Origin: Nitrospirota bacterium
Lineage (GTDB): Bacteria > Nitrospirota > Nitrospiria > Nitrospirales > UBA8639
NCBI GenBank assembly: GCA_020355985.1
Contig: CP070628.1
Coordinates: 296,909-303,227, forward strand
Length of the DNA stretch: 6,319 bases
Reading direction: 5' to 3'
Shown here piece by piece: positions 1 through 5,518 of the stretch; position 1 is the first letter of the stretch, and each line of letters opens with the position of its first letter. Below the pieces are notes generated by a model. The model did no database searches. It was given only the letters and a program-made list of their open reading frames with translations, and had not been told where the DNA came from. The position numbers were made by a program, and so were the translations under genes.

Positions 1-214
1 CTTGCTCTGGAACCGGCTCCAGGAGTCTTTTTACGCTACCTCCCCCGTTGCTGGGAGGAACCACGGTTTCCTGATGAGGAGGTGCCGGCTCCAGGAGTCT
101 TTCTACGCTACCTCGCGCCTTGCTGGGAGGAACCACGGTTTCCTGATGAGAGACCGGTTCCAAAAGTTTTTCTACGCTATCCCCCGCCTTGCTGGAAGGG
201 ACGACAACCTGATG
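1..214 (-). repeat. Imperfect 69/72-bp direct repeats inside the zinc-ribbon gene
   Basis: There are two full copies and a third that reaches the window edge: 214-149, 148-77 and 76-1 on the minus strand. The DNA motif CCGGCTCC/CCGGTTCC recurs at about 13, 85 and 154, giving periods of 72 and 69 bp. All indels are multiples of three, so the coding frame is kept. Copies 2 and 3 are nearly identical in DNA, while copy 1 (next to the ribbon domain) has diverged. This suggests that the tail grew by recent duplication. Each unit codes for a polar, Pro-containing stretch followed by a short amphipathic SVEKLLEP-like segment. Confidence 0.85.
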
Positions 215-547
215 ATCAGTCACCAACCCATTTTCCTGACGCACCTTCCTGGTGTAGGGTGTCCCGCAATGCGTGCATAACCAGGTTTCTTCCACAAAAG
301 TCGGCTTAATTGTGAGGGGTGTTTGTTCCCTTTCTCTCTGTTCCCCTTCTAAGGTGACTCCACAATGAGGACATGTCTGAGCTTGTTTGGAAACCGGGCA
401 GCCACAATCAGGACAGGAATAAAGCTTTGTTCCCGCCTGACCTACCCCACGAGTTTGTTTGCCCGGAAAAGGCAGTGCGCATTGAGGACAAGCGAGAGCA
501 TGAGTGGAAACTTGTTTTTGACATTCCGGACAGGGTACTAGGGCCAT
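1..547 (-). CDS. Zinc-ribbon protein with tandem-repeat tail (C-terminus beyond left edge)
   Basis: Reading the minus strand from ATG at 547 gives 182 codons with no stop up to the window edge, so the 3' end is missing. The protein opens with two CxxC-CxxC zinc ribbons: CPEC (C6/C9) with CPQC (C20/C23), and CPDC (C45/C48) with CPHC (C59/C62). A third knuckle, CTHC (C91/C94), has no visible partner pair. From residue 112 there are about three 22-24-residue repeats built on HQETVVPPS...SVE(R/K)LLEP. An in-frame TAA lies seven codons upstream, which makes ATG 547 the only good start, although its ribosome site is weak. Double zinc ribbons are common in small bacterial proteins that bind metal or mediate protein contacts, and no specific function can be assigned. 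The plus-strand ORFs here are low-complexity shadows of this gene. I am confident it codes and unsure what it does. Confidence 0.8.
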   Translation of the reverse strand, partial: MALVPCPECQKQVSTHALACPQCALPFPGKQTRGVGQAGTKLYSCPDCGCPVSKQAQTCPHCGVTLEGEQREREQTPLTIKPTFVEETWLCTHCGTPYTRKVRQENGLVTDHQVVVPSSKAGDSVEKLLEPVSHQETVVPPSKARGSVERLLEPAPPHQETVVPPSNGGGSVKRLLEPVPEQ

Positions 548-956
548 CGCATTGAATCCATTTGGTTAGTAAGAAATCAGCTTACCGCATGCTCACATCT
601 CTTCGCCATAGTCTTAAGCAAAGTCGATACCTCAAGAGCTGAATTAAAAAAACCCACAGAATCAGGGGTATTTAGGTTAATCATCTCAGAAAACTCTCTC
701 TAACTGCATGCTCTTTCCTTCAGCTATTCTCTCTAATTTGATTGGCTTTTCTCAAGGGTATTCTCTTATTCGCCTTTGTATTTGAATCCTTGGAATTTCT
801 CACTGTTTTCCCCAATAGTCTAATCTATGTAATATTTCCTCATCTTCACAGACTGAACAGCAGAGAGTCATTTGACCTTCTTGGTATAATTTGTTTATAG
901 ATTGCGGGCTTAGAAAAATATCTTTGAATTGATCCAACATTCTTATCGAGGGTGCT
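548..956. other. Divergent intergenic region, no convincing gene
   Basis: This stretch of roughly 400 bp separates the minus-strand zinc-ribbon gene from arsM. It is AT-rich, with poly-T/poly-A tracts. A 35-codon minus-strand ORF (684-577) and a 62-codon minus-strand ORF that overlaps the arsM start are present, but neither has a strong ribosome site or a recognisable product. The arsM-proximal end carries an extended -10 box and a small TGAC inverted repeat. I recognise no structured RNA. Confidence 0.6.
882..890 (+). promoter_or_regulatory. Candidate extended -10 promoter of arsM
   Basis: The sequence TGGTATAAT is a perfect TATAAT preceded by the TGn extension, which can work without a good -35 box; the bases 17 bp upstream do not match TTGACA. 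A transcript would start near 897 and have a leader of about 60 nt before arsM. The inverted repeat GTCA-TT-TGAC at 867-876 sits just upstream, over the -35 zone, where an operator could lie. This is inferred from motif matches only. Confidence 0.45.
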
Positions 957-2159
957 ATGGCGAATGTAAATGAGCAAGAGCATTCCATTACCCGATCAGT
1001 TAGCCAACGTTATGCTAAAGCTGTCACAAATGGCGAACAGATGTGCTGTCCTACTGGGTATAACCATGAAGATTTGGGACAGTTTATCCCCGAGGAGGTA
1101 TTGAAAGTTTCCTATGGCTGCGGCACACCGGTTGGGCTTTCCACCGTTAAACCAGGCGAAGTGGTCTTAGATATCGGCTCTGGAGGGGGCATCGACTGCT
1201 TTGAAGCCTCCCGTAAGGTTGGGGCAAGCGGTATGGTGATCGGCATCGATATGACCGATGAAATGCTGTCTCTCGCGCGCACTCACGCCCTGACCGTCGC
1301 CAAAAATCTGGGCTATCCTGCTTCCAATGTGGATTTTCGAAAAGGTTTTGCCGACGCTATGCCGGTAGAAGATAATCAGGTTGATCTCATAATTTCTAAT
1401 TGCGTTATCAATCTGGCACCTGACAAGAAGAAGGTATTCCGAGAAATGTTTCGGGTTCTTCAACCAGGTGGGCGGTTTACCATCTCAGATATTGTGGCGG
1501 ATCAACCCATTCCTCAATACATGATTCATGATAGCGCAAAATGGGGCGATTGTTTGTCAGGCGCACTGACGATTCAAGACTATTGGGGAGGATTACGAGA
1601 AGCTGGCTTCAAGGGGTTACACCAGGTTACCGTAATTCCCTGGAGAGTTATCGATGGTATTCATTTCGTTTCCGTGACGCTAACGGGTTATAAAACGACC
1701 GTAGCATCCTCTTCCCCCTCACCGGCATTTGCCACTTTAATAGGCCCGTTCTCCCAGGCCCAGGATGAGTTGGGCACAACATTCCACCGTGGCGCACCAC
1801 AAGAAATTGATAAACAAACAGTTAATTTATTGTCCTTGCCATCATATAAAGAACACTTTGTTATCGCGGATCGTCCAATTGCTCTGACAGACCAAGATCC
1901 GCAATTGGTCGCTGTATTACCTGAGGAAGGTCCTTGTATTTGGGAAGGCCACTTTGCTATTCACACCGGTCCATTTCTAGCCGTAAGTGACGATGACCAT
2001 CATTCGTACCGATGCGGGGAACCATTGGAAATCTGTTCGAAAACACTCAAGGTCCTACAACACCCTCGATATCAATCTTCATTCGGAACCATCAACCGAG
2101 CCCAAGAAGGTACAACTGTCGAACCTGTTATTTGTGGCACCTCCACCGAATGTTGTTAA
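957..2159 (+). CDS. arsM: Arsenite S-adenosylmethionine methyltransferase, arsenosugar type
   Basis: This 400-residue cytosolic enzyme is expected to transfer methyl groups from S-adenosylmethionine to As(III), giving methyl- and dimethylarsenite. The SAM-binding loop LDIGSGGGID is at 71-80. The three conserved arsenic-binding cysteines are C55 (SYGCG), C149 (SNCVINL) and C199 (GDCLSGAL), and an MCC motif lies at 29-31. The methyltransferase domain ends near residue 245. Residues 250-400 form an extension with two similar modules and a terminal Cys-Cys, as I recall for ArsM proteins paired with ArsS. ATG 957 follows GAGGG (948-952) with a 4-nt spacer. The gene lies 79 nt upstream of arsS on the same strand, so co-transcription is likely. 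The general assignment is secure. The role of the extension is unknown. Confidence 0.93.
   Translation: MANVNEQEHSITRSVSQRYAKAVTNGEQMCCPTGYNHEDLGQFIPEEVLKVSYGCGTPVGLSTVKPGEVVLDIGSGGGIDCFEASRKVGASGMVIGIDMTDEMLSLARTHALTVAKNLGYPASNVDFRKGFADAMPVEDNQVDLIISNCVINLAPDKKKVFREMFRVLQPGGRFTISDIVADQPIPQYMIHDSAKWGDCLSGALTIQDYWGGLREAGFKGLHQVTVIPWRVIDGIHFVSVTLTGYKTTVASSSPSPAFATLIGPFSQAQDELGTTFHRGAPQEIDKQTVNLLSLPSYKEHFVIADRPIALTDQDPQLVAVLPEEGPCIWEGHFAIHTGPFLAVSDDDHHSYRCGEPLEICSKTLKVLQHPRYQSSFGTINRAQEGTTVEPVICGTSTECC
1728..2099 (+). repeat. Duplicated 49-residue module in the ArsM C-terminal extension
   Basis: Residues 258-306 and 333-381 of ArsM align end to end without gaps. They share 16 of 49 positions by hand count, including F-A at the start, the GPF triplet, D at module position 13, the G-x-P-x-E-I run, and L, P, Y, F and a closing R. 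The offset is 75 residues. The DNA copies (1728-1874 and 1953-2099) are too diverged to be a recent duplication. Module 2, preceded by PEEGPCIWEG, looks like the single module I remember in cyanobacterial ArsM. Module 1 would then be the extra copy, but that comparison is from memory. Confidence 0.7.
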
Positions 2160-2238
2160 GAACGCTCTGCATAAATTGCCATTTCGCGAAAAATTGAGAA
2201 ACATTGCATTGATGACTCTCTGCAATAGAGCACCCCAA

Positions 2239-3240
2239 ATGGCACATTCACCACTTCCTCTTATTTCATCTTCAGTAACAACGCCTTCCTTTGAAGACAG
2301 CTTGGCCTACTATGGGATGGAAGCGTTAACAACCAAAGGCGTTTCTACCCTTCAGGTGAATGTGGGAAAAGTTTGTAACCAAACTTGCCATCATTGTCAT
2401 GTTGATGCTGGGCCTCAACGAACCGAAAGTATGGCCAAAGACACGATTGACCAGATCTTAGAGGTCTTGGACCGAACTCCACAGATTTCAACCGTAGACA
2501 TTACTGGGGGGGCTCCGGAGATGAACCCCCACTTTGAGTATTTGGTTCGGCAATGCAGGATTCGAGGTAGAAAAATCATTGACCGATGCAATCTGACCGT
2601 CTTTTATGTAAAGGGGAAATCGCATCTTCCGGAATTCTTAGCTGAAGAAAGGGTCGAAATCATTGCGTCACTTCCTTGTTACCAGGAAGCCAATGTCGAC
2701 CAACAGCGTGGCAAAGGCGTTTTTGAGCGCAGTATCAGCGCGCTACAGACATTGAATAAGCTTGGGTATGGGAAAATCGGAACTGGCCTTAACTTGCATC
2801 TGGTCTATAACCCCCAGGGGTTATCTCTTCCACCCCAGCAAGCAGAATTAGAACAGGACTACAAGGAAGAGCTGATGGCCCAATATGGAATTCATTTCAA
2901 TCGACTGATGACCATTACGAATATGCCGATCAGTCGCTTCTTGGAGGATCTACGCGAGGCTGGCCAAGTCGAGGCCTACTACACCCTCTTGGTAAATAGC
3001 TTCAATGAAGCCACCGTCGAAGGCCTCATGTGCCGTTCCTTAATCAACGTGGGATGGGACGGGCGTTTGTATGACTGCGATTTCAACCAAATGCTGGATC
3101 TGCCTTTTCCAAACGATTCACCACAATGGATCAAAGATTTTGATCTCGCCGCGTTAGAAAATCGGCGTATCACGGTAGGTTCGCATTGCTTTGGATGCAC
3201 GGCAGGAGCTGGGTCATCCTGTGGCGGAGCCCTTGCCTAA
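2239..3240 (+). CDS. arsS: Arsenosugar biosynthesis radical SAM protein ArsS
   Basis: This 333-residue radical-SAM enzyme is known from the arsenosugar pathway, where it uses SAM to attach a 5'-deoxyadenosyl group to dimethylarsenite made by ArsM. The [4Fe-4S] motif CxxxCxxC is C46, C50 and C53 (CNQTCHHCH), followed by VDAGP. GGAPE at 90-94 is the SAM-binding GGE-like motif. The C-terminal (DUF3641-type) part carries C265, C280, C317, C320 and C328 and could hold a further cluster. Some family members are selenoproteins, but no in-frame TGA is seen here. The frame stays open back to 1987 inside arsM. I chose ATG 2239 because GAG lies 8 nt upstream and the resulting N-terminus (PSFEDSLAYYG...LQVNVGK) begins where relatives do. 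ATG 2212 is the alternative. Confidence 0.92.
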   Translation: MAHSPLPLISSSVTTPSFEDSLAYYGMEALTTKGVSTLQVNVGKVCNQTCHHCHVDAGPQRTESMAKDTIDQILEVLDRTPQISTVDITGGAPEMNPHFEYLVRQCRIRGRKIIDRCNLTVFYVKGKSHLPEFLAEERVEIIASLPCYQEANVDQQRGKGVFERSISALQTLNKLGYGKIGTGLNLHLVYNPQGLSLPPQQAELEQDYKEELMAQYGIHFNRLMTITNMPISRFLEDLREAGQVEAYYTLLVNSFNEATVEGLMCRSLINVGWDGRLYDCDFNQMLDLPFPNDSPQWIKDFDLAALENRRITVGSHCFGCTAGAGSSCGGALA

Positions 3241-3312
3241 GCGTTTCTCCCAGGCTTTCCAATAACTTTCATTGTTCATCTTCAAACCCCATACAGCATT
3301 GGCCTTTTCACC

Positions 3313-3561
3313 CTACGTCTTACCTTCACGTCTGAAGTGTTTCGCGCAATCCTGGCTGCAGAAATAATACCGCTGCCCACTGACCTCTTCGATAACAGCC
3401 GATCCCGCAGCCACATAAACCTTACACACAGGATCTTGAATCATGACATCCTTCCCTGGAGTCGCCTGATCAGGCTTGGGCTCTATCCACGCGCGGGCCG
3501 CACGCCGGACCATATAAAACAGGATAACCAGCAAAATGAGGATTATGATGATTTTGTACAT
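3313..3561 (-). CDS. Small membrane-anchored YHS-domain protein
   Basis: The protein has 82 residues. An N-terminal hydrophobic segment (about residues 3-17, rich in Ile and Leu) is followed by Arg-rich residues, which predicts one membrane anchor with the rest probably cytoplasmic. Residues 40-78 form a short YHS-type metal-binding module: DPVC (C46), then YYFCSQDC (C68, C72). YHS/TRASH modules are associated with heavy-metal handling, and membrane-tethered versions of this size occur in many Gram-negative bacteria without a known role. The start at 3561 is preceded by AAGGA at a suitable distance. The gene is convergent with arsS, 72 bp apart. I see no good terminator in that gap. A link to arsenic is possible from position but unproven. 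Confidence 0.8.
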   Translation of the reverse strand: MYKIIIILILLVILFYMVRRAARAWIEPKPDQATPGKDVMIQDPVCKVYVAAGSAVIEEVSGQRYYFCSQDCAKHFRREGKT

Positions 3562-3689
3562 TTAACGTATTCCTTTGCTTTTTTCTCCCAATAACCATCA
3601 TAACGAAATGGTGCCTGTTTTTCGAGATGACACCACTGCCCCATGACCCTTGACCTGCTTAGACATGAAAGAACGTTCGAGGTGTGCAT
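3543..3689 (-). CDS. Possible small ORF upstream of the YHS gene
   Basis: This is a 48-codon minus-strand ORF. Its ATG at 3689 follows GGAAG with a 9-nt spacer, and its stop overlaps the first 19 bases of the YHS gene, an arrangement that could couple translation. The product is basic with an aromatic patch (FRYDGYW) and cysteines at residues 9, 20 and 43. I do not recognise it. The frame stays open upstream to 3776 inside the cyclase gene, so an open frame alone is poor evidence. It may be only leader sequence for the YHS gene. Confidence 0.25.
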   Translation of the reverse strand: MHTSNVLSCLSRSRVMGQWCHLEKQAPFRYDGYWEKKAKEYVKCTKSS

Positions 3690-3741
3690 AAAGTGGATCT
3701 TCCATTGCTGAAACCTTTCTTGACTTGATAGGATTTTCTCT

Positions 3742-4557
3742 ATGTATTCCATCCAATTGGGCCACAAGTCCCACATATCCAGGGGATCCCAGATCTGTAT
3801 TTTACTATTCCTTGTAGCGGTATCCGGTTGTTTCTCACCTCATCATTCACCAGGAACCCTTGTTGATCTGACCTATCCGTTCGACGAAGACACGATCTAT
3901 TGGCCAAACAATGCACCCTTTCATTGGGAAAAATCGAGTTGGGGTCATACCCACCAAGGGTACTGGTATGCCTCAGGGGTGTTTTCAGCCTCAGAACATG
4001 GGGGAACACACCTTGATGCTCCCATCCATTTTGCTGAATTTGGATGGAGTGTCGATGAAATTCCTTTAACACATTTAACGGCAGAGGGTATCGTCTTGGA
4101 TATCCGATCACAAACCGGTTCAAATCCAGATTATATGCTTCAGGTAGAAGACATCGTGCAATGGGAAAAACAACATGGGGCCATTCCGAGGGATTCTATT
4201 GTTTTTCTCCTGACCGGCTGGGGCCAATATTGGCCGGACCCTTATCGCTACCTCGGCAGCCCTACACCCCAGGATTCCACCACCCTTCATTTCCCCGGTT
4301 TTTCTGGCGAGGCCGTTTCCTTTTTGGTCAATCACCGTGCCATTTACGGAATTGGGATTGACACGGCCAGTATTGATCCCGGGCAATCAACAACATTTCA
4401 GGCGCATCAGAATCTTGGGAAAGCCAATGGTTTTGCTATAGAAAATGTGTCCAATTTGGAGCAATTGCCCCCACAGGGTACCTTAATTACCGCGCTGCCT
4501 ATGAAGATAAAAGGTGGGACTGGAGGACCGGTGCGAGTCATGGCCCTCTTGCCATAA
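3742..4557 (+). CDS. Cyclase/kynurenine-formamidase-like lipoprotein
   Basis: The protein has 271 residues. The N-terminus has a basic segment, a hydrophobic core (about 18-28) and a lipobox VSGC ending at C30, so export and lipid anchoring are predicted. The remainder is the cyclase superfamily (PF04199) metal hydrolase fold. The signature EHGGTHLDAPIHF (85-97) supplies H86, H90, D92 and H96. GIGIDTASIDPG lies at 203-214, with H222 and E234 later as candidate catalytic or metal residues. Superfamily members hydrolyse N-formylkynurenine, isatin or other cyclic amides, and the substrate here is unknown. ATG 3742 follows AGGA with an 8-nt spacer. The gene is divergent from the YHS gene. Family assignment is secure; lipoprotein status is probable, and substrate assignment would be guesswork. 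Confidence 0.87.
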   Translation: MYSIQLGHKSHISRGSQICILLFLVAVSGCFSPHHSPGTLVDLTYPFDEDTIYWPNNAPFHWEKSSWGHTHQGYWYASGVFSASEHGGTHLDAPIHFAEFGWSVDEIPLTHLTAEGIVLDIRSQTGSNPDYMLQVEDIVQWEKQHGAIPRDSIVFLLTGWGQYWPDPYRYLGSPTPQDSTTLHFPGFSGEAVSFLVNHRAIYGIGIDTASIDPGQSTTFQAHQNLGKANGFAIENVSNLEQLPPQGTLITALPMKIKGGTGGPVRVMALLP

Positions 4558-4649
4558 TCCAAATATTCCTTCCCATAAGGAAAAAATACGCCTGAACCTA
4601 GTTCAAGAACAAAGCCGTTAATCTTCAATTTAATAGAAAGAAAATCCTT

Positions 4650-4925
4650 ATGGTGACCATCACGTTAATGGGAGATTTGCAAACTACCGAAGGAGAACGT
4701 GCATTAGGATGCGAGGTGGAAGATTCGATCACCGTCAAACAACTCATCCGAAAACAAGGCAAACCTTTGCGAGAAATTTTTCAATTATTAAAACAAAAAA
4801 AAGTGATGGTGACCGTCAACAAACGCATTGCCAGTGAATCAACCAAAATCTACGATGGTGATGTGGTTCATATCGTAGCCCATGACGGCTTGGGGCGAAG
4901 TGGATTGACTCCAGCTATGTACTAA
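4650..4925 (+). CDS. MoaD/ThiS-like beta-grasp protein without C-terminal Gly-Gly
   Basis: This 91-residue protein has the pattern of a small ubiquitin-like beta-grasp fold: a first strand VTITLMGDL, SITVKQLIRKQG before a helix, VMVTVNKRI, and the closing KIYDGDVVHIVAHDG (66-80), close to the DGDxVxI signature of MoaD/ThiS sulfur carriers. Active carriers end in Gly-Gly for adenylation. This one instead continues LGRSGLTPAMY and has no diglycine. It may be a regulatory or degenerate relative, or may need processing. The ribosome site before ATG 4650 is weak (AGAAAG), and GTG 4653 is possible. It lies 92 bp after the cyclase gene on the same strand and ends at a strong hairpin. No E1-like activating enzyme is in the window. 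Confidence 0.72.
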   Translation: MVTITLMGDLQTTEGERALGCEVEDSITVKQLIRKQGKPLREIFQLLKQKKVMVTVNKRIASESTKIYDGDVVHIVAHDGLGRSGLTPAMY

Positions 4926-4945
4926 GGAAAGGACGATTAACACAT

Positions 4946-4978
4946 AAACGCAGGGCTAGGATTTCTAGCCCTGCGTTT
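4946..4978. terminator. Bidirectional hairpin terminator between the MoaD-like and HU genes
   Basis: This is a perfect 14-bp stem (4946-4959 paired with 4965-4978) with a 5-nt loop, rich in GC at its centre (GCAGGGC). It lies between two convergent genes, 20 bp after the MoaD-like stop and about 80 bp past the HU stop. The arms start and end with AAA/TTT. Interrupted T-rich sequence follows on the plus strand (GTTTGTCTTTT), so termination is plausible in both directions. It is the strongest stem in the window. Confidence 0.85.
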
Positions 4979-5057
4979 GAAATGTTTGTCTTTTACTGAA
5001 GACCGAGATGAAGTATTTACCGGTTGAGAGACAAAAGAGAAGCCGAAGGCAACTCTC

Positions 5058-5348
5058 TTATTTTTTAACCCCAAGAATGGAATCCTTGGCGGCTTTCGCT
5101 ACACGGAATTTTACAACTTTTTTGGCAGGAATTTTAATTGCCTCGCCGGTTTGAGGGTTTCGACCCATTCTGGCTTTGCGGTGTGCGAGTACAAGCTTCC
5201 CGATTCCAGGAACCACAAACGCATTCTTGGCCTCTTTGTAAGCCAGGGACGCAAAATCATCAAGAATTTGGGTAGCGGTTTTCTTGGTGATATCCGCCTT
5301 TTTGGCCAGGTGATCGGCAATCTGCGACTTCGTCATGGCTTTTCCCAT
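5058..5348 (-). CDS. HU-family DNA-binding protein
   Basis: The protein has 96 residues, close to the usual HU length of about 90. An N-terminal helical half (MTKSQIADHLAKKADITKK) is followed by the saddle PGIGKLVLAHRKAR and the DNA-binding arm GRNPQTGEAIKIPAKK (62-77), with the intercalating proline at P65. Basic residues dominate the C-terminus. HU dimers bind and bend DNA in the nucleoid with little sequence preference. The ATG at 5348 is preceded by GAGGAGGAGG, a near-ideal Shine-Dalgarno site 5 nt away, which suggests high expression. The next Met is at residue 5, but the site favours the first. A candidate promoter and palindrome lie 107-170 bp upstream. HU versus the related IHF cannot be separated fully, but HU fits better. 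Confidence 0.95.
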   Translation of the reverse strand: MGKAMTKSQIADHLAKKADITKKTATQILDDFASLAYKEAKNAFVVPGIGKLVLAHRKARMGRNPQTGEAIKIPAKKVVKFRVAKAAKDSILGVKK

Positions 5349-5454
5349 ACGGACCTCCTCCTCGCATTAAAAATGATTAGTAACACAGCCCATTTGGTTT
5401 TTCAGAATTTCAAGGAAGGGATGCCTTGTTTGCAACCTTCAGTCAAGGTACGAC

Positions 5455-5470
5455 AGGAACGTACGTTCCT
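5455..5470. promoter_or_regulatory. Perfect 16-bp palindrome, LexA-box-like
   Basis: AGGAACGTACGTTCCT is its own reverse complement. The core GAAC-GTAC-GTTC fits the Gram-positive-type LexA box (GAAC-RNRY-GTTC). It would lie about +14 to +29 from the candidate HU start site, a position where a bound repressor could block transcription. Other dimeric regulators could also use such a site. Confidence 0.45.
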
Positions 5471-5489
5471 CTTATAACAACGGCGCCAG

Positions 5490-5518
5490 AGTCTACCGAA
5501 AGACTCAAATACTGTCAA
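5490..5518 (-). promoter_or_regulatory. Candidate sigma-70 promoter for the HU gene
   Basis: On the minus strand, a perfect -35 TTGACA (5518-5513) is followed after exactly 17 bp by TAGACT (5495-5490), which matches four of six -10 positions. Transcription would start near 5483 and give a leader of about 135 nt before HU. The inverted repeat GAGTCT-N6-AGACTC at 5489-5506 overlaps the -10 and spacer and could be an operator. Confidence 0.55.

Noticed and set aside
2..309. Plus-strand ORFs of 92 and 75 codons across the repeats
   Set aside because: They are low-complexity shadows of the minus-strand zinc-ribbon gene, which has ordered CxxC motifs and repeats with frame-preserving indels.
373..555. 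60-codon plus-strand ORF
   Set aside because: It is the antisense shadow of the zinc-ribbon domain.
645..672. Minus-strand ACCC...GGGT followed by seven T bases, terminator-like
   Set aside because: The stem is only about 4 bp with a long loop, too weak to call.
577..684. 35-codon minus-strand ORF upstream of the zinc-ribbon gene
   Set aside because: It is too short, has only a weak purine-rich upstream stretch and no recognisable motif, and a poly-T tract runs through it.
872..890. TTGACC plus TATAAT as a -35/-10 pair
   Set aside because: The spacing is only 7 bp. The TATAAT is better explained as an extended -10.
800..988. 62-codon minus-strand ORF overlapping the arsM start
   Set aside because: It runs over the arsM promoter and start, with no ribosome site or family features that I can see.
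1167..1463. 98-codon minus-strand ORF inside arsM
   Set aside because: It is antisense to the conserved methyltransferase domain and has no features of its own.
4566..4582. TTCCTT-CCCAT-AAGGAA hairpin after the cyclase gene
   Set aside because: It is a weak AT-rich 6-bp stem without a T-tract on the plus strand, so not a convincing terminator.
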